A DNA stretch of 64,000 bases from Dipylidium caninum (Eukaryota > Platyhelminthes > Cestoda > Cyclophyllidea > Dipylidiidae): positions 372,001-436,000 of the forward strand of contig QEYB01001208.1 in assembly GCA_017562135.1 (NCBI GenBank), given 5' to 3'. The first letter of the stretch is position 1. Each line of letters opens with the position of its first letter. Of the stretch, positions 59,730 to 64,000 are shown piece by piece. The notes under the pieces are model-generated. The model saw nothing but the letters and a program-made list of their open reading frames with translations. It did no database searches and was not told the origin of the DNA. The translations under genes were made by a program, and so were the position numbers.

Positions 59730-61528
59730 TCAGTTAGATTTCTTCCGGAGGTCCTCACCTAACTCTTCGGGTGAAGCGTGCACTGTCCTCTCGAAGACCT
59801 CTGACATTGCTTCGTACGTCCGTTTTACCAGTTCGTCCACCTGAGAATTGTCCATTCCGACCGTGGGAATGGGAGGAAGCATGTAGACGCCATAGGGCAC
59901 TACAAGGAAGCGCATACCAGAATAATTTAGACACTCTGAATTAATAATAGCAGCTATATTCGTAACAATAAAGCAGAGCAGTCACACGAGAGGACTTCGA
60001 ACCGCCAAAATGTAATGGACAAAGCTAGAGACTAGGGTAACAAAAAGCACGATGGTTTAATCCTGTCGGAATCTAATGGGATTTAAAAATAAGGAAAAAG
60101 TAAACAAACGTGAAATGTCCTAATGGATCTAAGTAAAAATATACCCTGCCATAAACGCCATCAGCATGAAATCATATTAACAAAATGAGAAGTTGCGATG
60201 CAAGAAATCAACCCTTACGAAATCACGAGAAAAAAAAACATCGTAGGACTACCCAAATGACGGCGTCAATAAGCAATTGTTGTAGCCAGTGCTATAGGCC
60301 TAAAAGCACGATAAAAACTATGACTTTGACTTAAATAGGTTTAGACGTAAATAACTACTAAGTAAATAGCAATAGAAGTGTAACGAAAATAGCGGGACTA
60401 CTGAAACTCATATTACGTTTTAGTGCCCTGCGTGCCTTCACACAATGCGCTCAGGTAAGTTTAAAGCTAGAGCACATGTAGTTGCCAATGCAAAGTATTT
60501 CAAATGGGACTGAAAGGCAACCGTCGCGCCAATCACATCGCAAAAGAGCATCAAAGAGGGAGTCAAAGAGATACCTGGAGTAAAAGAGAATTTCTTGTGG
60601 TCAAGGAAGGAGTTGTAACAAGAAATGACAATTGGCTGAATGGGCACTTGGGTTTGAATGGCCAGGTGGAAGGCTCCCTTCTTGAAAGGGAGAAGATGAC
60701 CCGAGTTACTGCGAGTTCCTTCCGGGAACATGAAAAGATTAATCTGAAAGAAGAATAATAAATCCGTTTACATCATGAAATATTGAACAGAAAATCCATA
60801 ACAATCTTCTGCATGAGTACGTAGATAAAAACAGAATACTTGATTTATCGGCTATAAATTTCTTTAAATAAGAAAACAGAATCATCATTAGGGTGAAATC
60901 TAATGAAAACAATCATGTTGAAGACATTCCTTATCGTCCACGATCTTTTCAATTGCACAATTTATTTCAGAGAGAGCCTTTGCATGATTGTGACGGTGGA
61001 GGAAGATGGACTTAGCATAGTAAAGAATGATGCCAAGTAGACCGAAATACTTTAAGGAATTCTTCGCGACAACAACAGAAGGGAACTTCCACACATCTAC
61101 GATTGCTGAGAAACAAAAGAGGTAGTACAGTAATCGGACAAAAAATATGAAAAAATTACGTCAAAACATGCGCAAACTTACATAAGACATCAATGAAGCT
61201 TTGATGATTTACAACATATATATATTGTTGTTCGGGGTCGTAAGTTTCTAAACCGAAAAGTCGTGGTTGGAGGCCCATTAAGGTGCGAGCCAGCGCAAAA
61301 ACTTTCAAAAATTCACTATGGATATATAGAAGTATAACCATAAAAGGCTAACCAGCTATTTTCATAACACGGTTTCCCTTTGAGGAGGAACTTGATAGAG
61401 TATACAGCAGAGCCAACCATTACGACAGTGCCGTATAGAAAATAGGCCAAAAAATAGCGAACTCGTGCCCGAACTCCAGGAAAAACAACCAATAGAAGCA
61501 AAAATCCGACTGTTATTTGCCAATACAT
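59730..61528 (-). CDS. 1-acylglycerol-3-phosphate acyltransferase, copy C
   Basis: Same reaction as copies A and B. Five exons: 61528-61353, 61315-61182, 61105-60930, 60743-60575, 59899-59730; introns 37, 76, 186 and 675 nt; 274 residues, TGA at 59732-59730. Two membrane segments in the first 55 residues. Motif I NHQSFID (His 96, Asp 101), motif III FPEGTR (168-173), motif IV VPIQPIVIS are intact. The conserved 176-nt exon would end before GAATGT, a GA dinucleotide in place of GT; the nearest GT donor (GTGGAC) is 12 bases upstream and would drop VDDK. It ends RKKSN, a KKxx dilysine ER-retrieval signal absent from the other copies. Upstream of copy B in the same orientation, probably a tandem duplicate. 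Confidence 0.88.
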
Positions 61529-63924
61529 TGCCTAAATAGGAAAGGTGTGATAATTTGGACTGGCGCTATAAAACCTTAACTAATCTGCAGGCGTGCAATC
61601 AAAACGTCAATCACAAGGTTTGAAAATGGAAACAATAATGCATTACAGTATGCAACAACACGCATATACAACTTTTAAAAAGCCGGAAACTTGCAAAATT
61701 GTTATCAACAAATAAGAAACACCCACTCGATAAGATAGTCAAAATATAGGTAGACCCATGCGAACCCAGAGACTACAGAGTCATGTGAAAGCCCAGATGC
61801 AAAGAAAAAGCTCTCGACGGTTCTAACTAATCATCTAATAACTGTCAAGCGCGCACGCGCACAAACCACCCCAATGACCGGTGAAAAACCGTATAAACCC
61901 GAATTAAATATGGCGGCCTATCGTCACCAGGCAGCAGAAAAGAAAAATAATGAATTATTGTATTGTCCAAAGTAGGCAAGTACTAAGCCTAAAATCTTGT
62001 TTTGATATATGAAATGGGAATATGCGACACAAACCGACATGCTTTGTTGTAGTCCGAATACCACATGACAATTTCTAACATTTCGAATAGCCCACTTCGA
62101 GAAATTAGTACCTGTGGCAGGGGATGTAAGTTACACTCACCTTTTAATTTATGGTAGCGAAATTCACCTTAAATGGATTATGGATGATACGATGGTCTTT
62201 TAGGCTTCCCCTTACGTTAAATACGCGTGAGAACACCACTTTATCGCATATATAAAACTGAGGACACCGGATGAGGTTTGTAGCTATTTAACACTCAATC
62301 GTCTGTTTAAAACTCGCGCGGAAAGCGCAGTTGAGTTTGCGAAAGCATAAAATGTACCCTCGGGCCTCCTTGATCCTTCCCCTGATCAAGCTACTGAGGT
62401 GTTTTTAATCGAACGACTTACAAAGAGTGAAATGGTTCCTTTCGTTGAGTGTGTTCCTTGCGCCCGAAAGGAGGGCACTGAATCATGTAAGCCAACTCTC
62501 GCAGAGCTGAAGAGCGGCATAGCCAATTAATAGGAAGTGGTTAATCCTCTTCAAAGATTAAGAAAGTAATCGCTCGTGCAGAAAGGAGTATGTAAAAAAC
62601 AGAAAAGTCTATACCCGGTCGTGAATTTCCACGTCTACTAATCAGTTAACTTATTGGTGGGAAATAAATGTCACAAAGTGCTACAATAGGTCCTCTTTTA
62701 ATGGGAGCATAAGGCACCACTGAATTCGTCTCATAAGAGGAACAAAGATTATATTGCTCGTATTACAGGTCCGAGAGATTATCGCTTTAATGGGTGTTGG
62801 AACAGGTCTTTAGTGATAAAATACTACTATCATTTGATGTTAGGATTCAACTCAATCTGGATCACACAAGAATGGGGTACTGGCCCCACCTAGAACAATG
62901 GGCATAAAAGGGTGAGGTCATGCATATATTTACTGTCTCTTCATGCATTAAGGGGCAGGGGACACGGCTGCTTTACCTTGAAGTCGACTTTCATTACTCA
63001 TCTTTGAGCACTATTGACAGGGTTTTAGTTAGAAAATACCAGTCAGCGTCATCTCCCCCGCCTTCTTCAAGCACCCTGTTTTGTGAACCGCGGTAGAGTT
63101 TCTTAAAGGGGGCGATGGATCGTTCTTCCCTAAACTCTAATTCCATCAAAGTTCAAATGTTCTTGAGTATTCCAGATTTATCGTTAAACTGTGCCATTCC
63201 CCGTCTGGAAGTTAACTGGATTATTACATGGATTAGATACATTCGTTATGGGCATGCGGCAGCATGGTGAATCAAAATTATGTAGTAACATGGCGACGTC
63301 AAACTGACGAAGTGGAGGAGGAAAAAAACAAGAGAAAAACGTTCCAAGACATAACCATTGAGTCAGGATACATTACAAAATACTTGGAGTAAGGGTTAAC
63401 ATTAAAAACCCCACAGTGTATTGAGAGAGAAGAAGCATCTGTACGGCCGAAGGTCTATTAACGGCAAAATGATGGAAGAGCAGCACTGAGGACCGTCAGA
63501 GGGGTCGAGATCCCTCCAACGCATGACTCGAAGGTTGCAGATGAGCACGACCGCTTCAAGCGAGGCTAAGCGCCTCATTCGCGGTGGCGTAGGCGGAGGA
63601 GCCCCGCTCGCCGGAAAATTGGCTTCGAAATGCCCTTCCGCACGGCCAGTCGGTCCGCGGATCCTCACTTACCGTAATAAGTTGATGCAAGGGGGAATAA
63701 ATGCGTAGAGTAAAGCACAAACTCCCATTTTTACAAACCATAAATGAGATGCGGATTGGTGGAGGCGGTGTTTTCCTTGAGCAGCGCCGACTCAATAGGC
63801 TTGTGGCGAGAAAATGTATGCATATTCTTGCCTCAATAGACTGTCAACAACGGACACTCGGTAGCCGGGCAACTGTCACCCCTAGAGACCGCTGAATGAG
63901 GGTTTGCGGAAGTAGGGGAGCGCG
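61529..63924. other. AT-rich stretch upstream of AGPAT copy C
   Basis: No supported gene. At 63672-63677 the minus strand carries a consensus donor (ACG followed by GTAAGT) after an open frame (ending SPLHQLIT), a possible exon of a gene that cannot be followed. Local GC rises at 63.48-63.68 kb. Confidence 0.3.
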
Positions 63925-63932
63925 TATATAAG
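63925..63932 (+). promoter_or_regulatory. TATA box of a gene running off the window
   Basis: TATATAAG is followed about 30 bases later by TCAGGAC (from 63957), an initiator-like sequence, and then by an ATG at 63967. Spacing fits a strong TATA promoter with a very short leader. Confidence 0.5.
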
Positions 63933-63966
63933 GGTCAGTTGGGCACAGACACCGAGTCAGGACGCG

Positions 63967-64000
63967 ATGCATCCGACGATAAGCATTGTGGCGGTGGCGG
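63967..64000 (+). CDS. Start of a gene, N-terminus only (possible signal peptide)
   Basis: The ATG 35 bases after the TATA box opens a frame MHPTISIVAVA that is cut by the window end. The hydrophobic run suggests a signal peptide and a secreted or membrane product. Eleven codons are too few to name it. Confidence 0.35.
   Translation, partial: MHPTISIVAVA

Overview
The window is eukaryotic nuclear DNA, most likely from a parasitic flatworm (Neodermata, probably a cestode). The evidence is spliced genes with very short introns (29-42 nt, several exactly 36 nt), a compact PHRF1-like gene, a very large TR2/TR4-type (NR2C) nuclear receptor of the kind known from schistosomes, and a divergent rhodopsin-class receptor. 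No operons, CRISPR arrays, tRNAs or rRNAs were seen. The species call is inference; the gene identities come from motifs and from splice-phase reconstruction by eye.

Layout, left to right. 1-8.4 kb: GC-rich DNA with no convincing gene. 8.44-11.46 kb (+): two-exon peptide-type GPCR. 12.53-13.36 kb (-): single-exon unknown protein with a myristoylation-type start and a polyglutamine tract. 13.4-16 kb: no gene seen. 16.05-20.55 kb (-): nine-exon PHRF1-like RING/PHD gene. 22.4-28.8 kb (-): many-exon coiled-coil gene ending in a NEMO/optineurin-type zinc finger, only partly resolved. 29.28-30.21 kb (+): AGPAT copy A, divergent from the preceding gene. 30.90-31.70 kb (+): unknown three-exon 148-residue protein. 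31.7-45 kb: GC-rich, full of microsatellites, no convincing gene. 45.03-53.33 kb (+): eight-exon NR2C nuclear receptor. 54.08-57.56 kb (-): AGPAT copy B, tail-to-tail with the receptor. 59.73-61.53 kb (-): AGPAT copy C. The last 76 bases carry a TATA box and the start of a new + strand gene.

Two features run through the window. First, base composition is a mosaic: GC-rich at about 1-15 kb and 32-56 kb, AT-rich at about 15-32 kb and 56-64 kb, with AGPAT copy B spanning one boundary. Second, three AGPAT (1-acylglycerol-3-phosphate acyltransferase) paralogues keep the same internal coding-exon lengths (134, 176, 169 nt) while their introns, one splice donor and their C-termini have drifted. The genes do not form one pathway: lipid synthesis (AGPATs), transcription and chromatin (NR2C, PHRF1), receptor signalling (GPCR) and possibly innate or autophagy signalling (coiled-coil gene) lie side by side.
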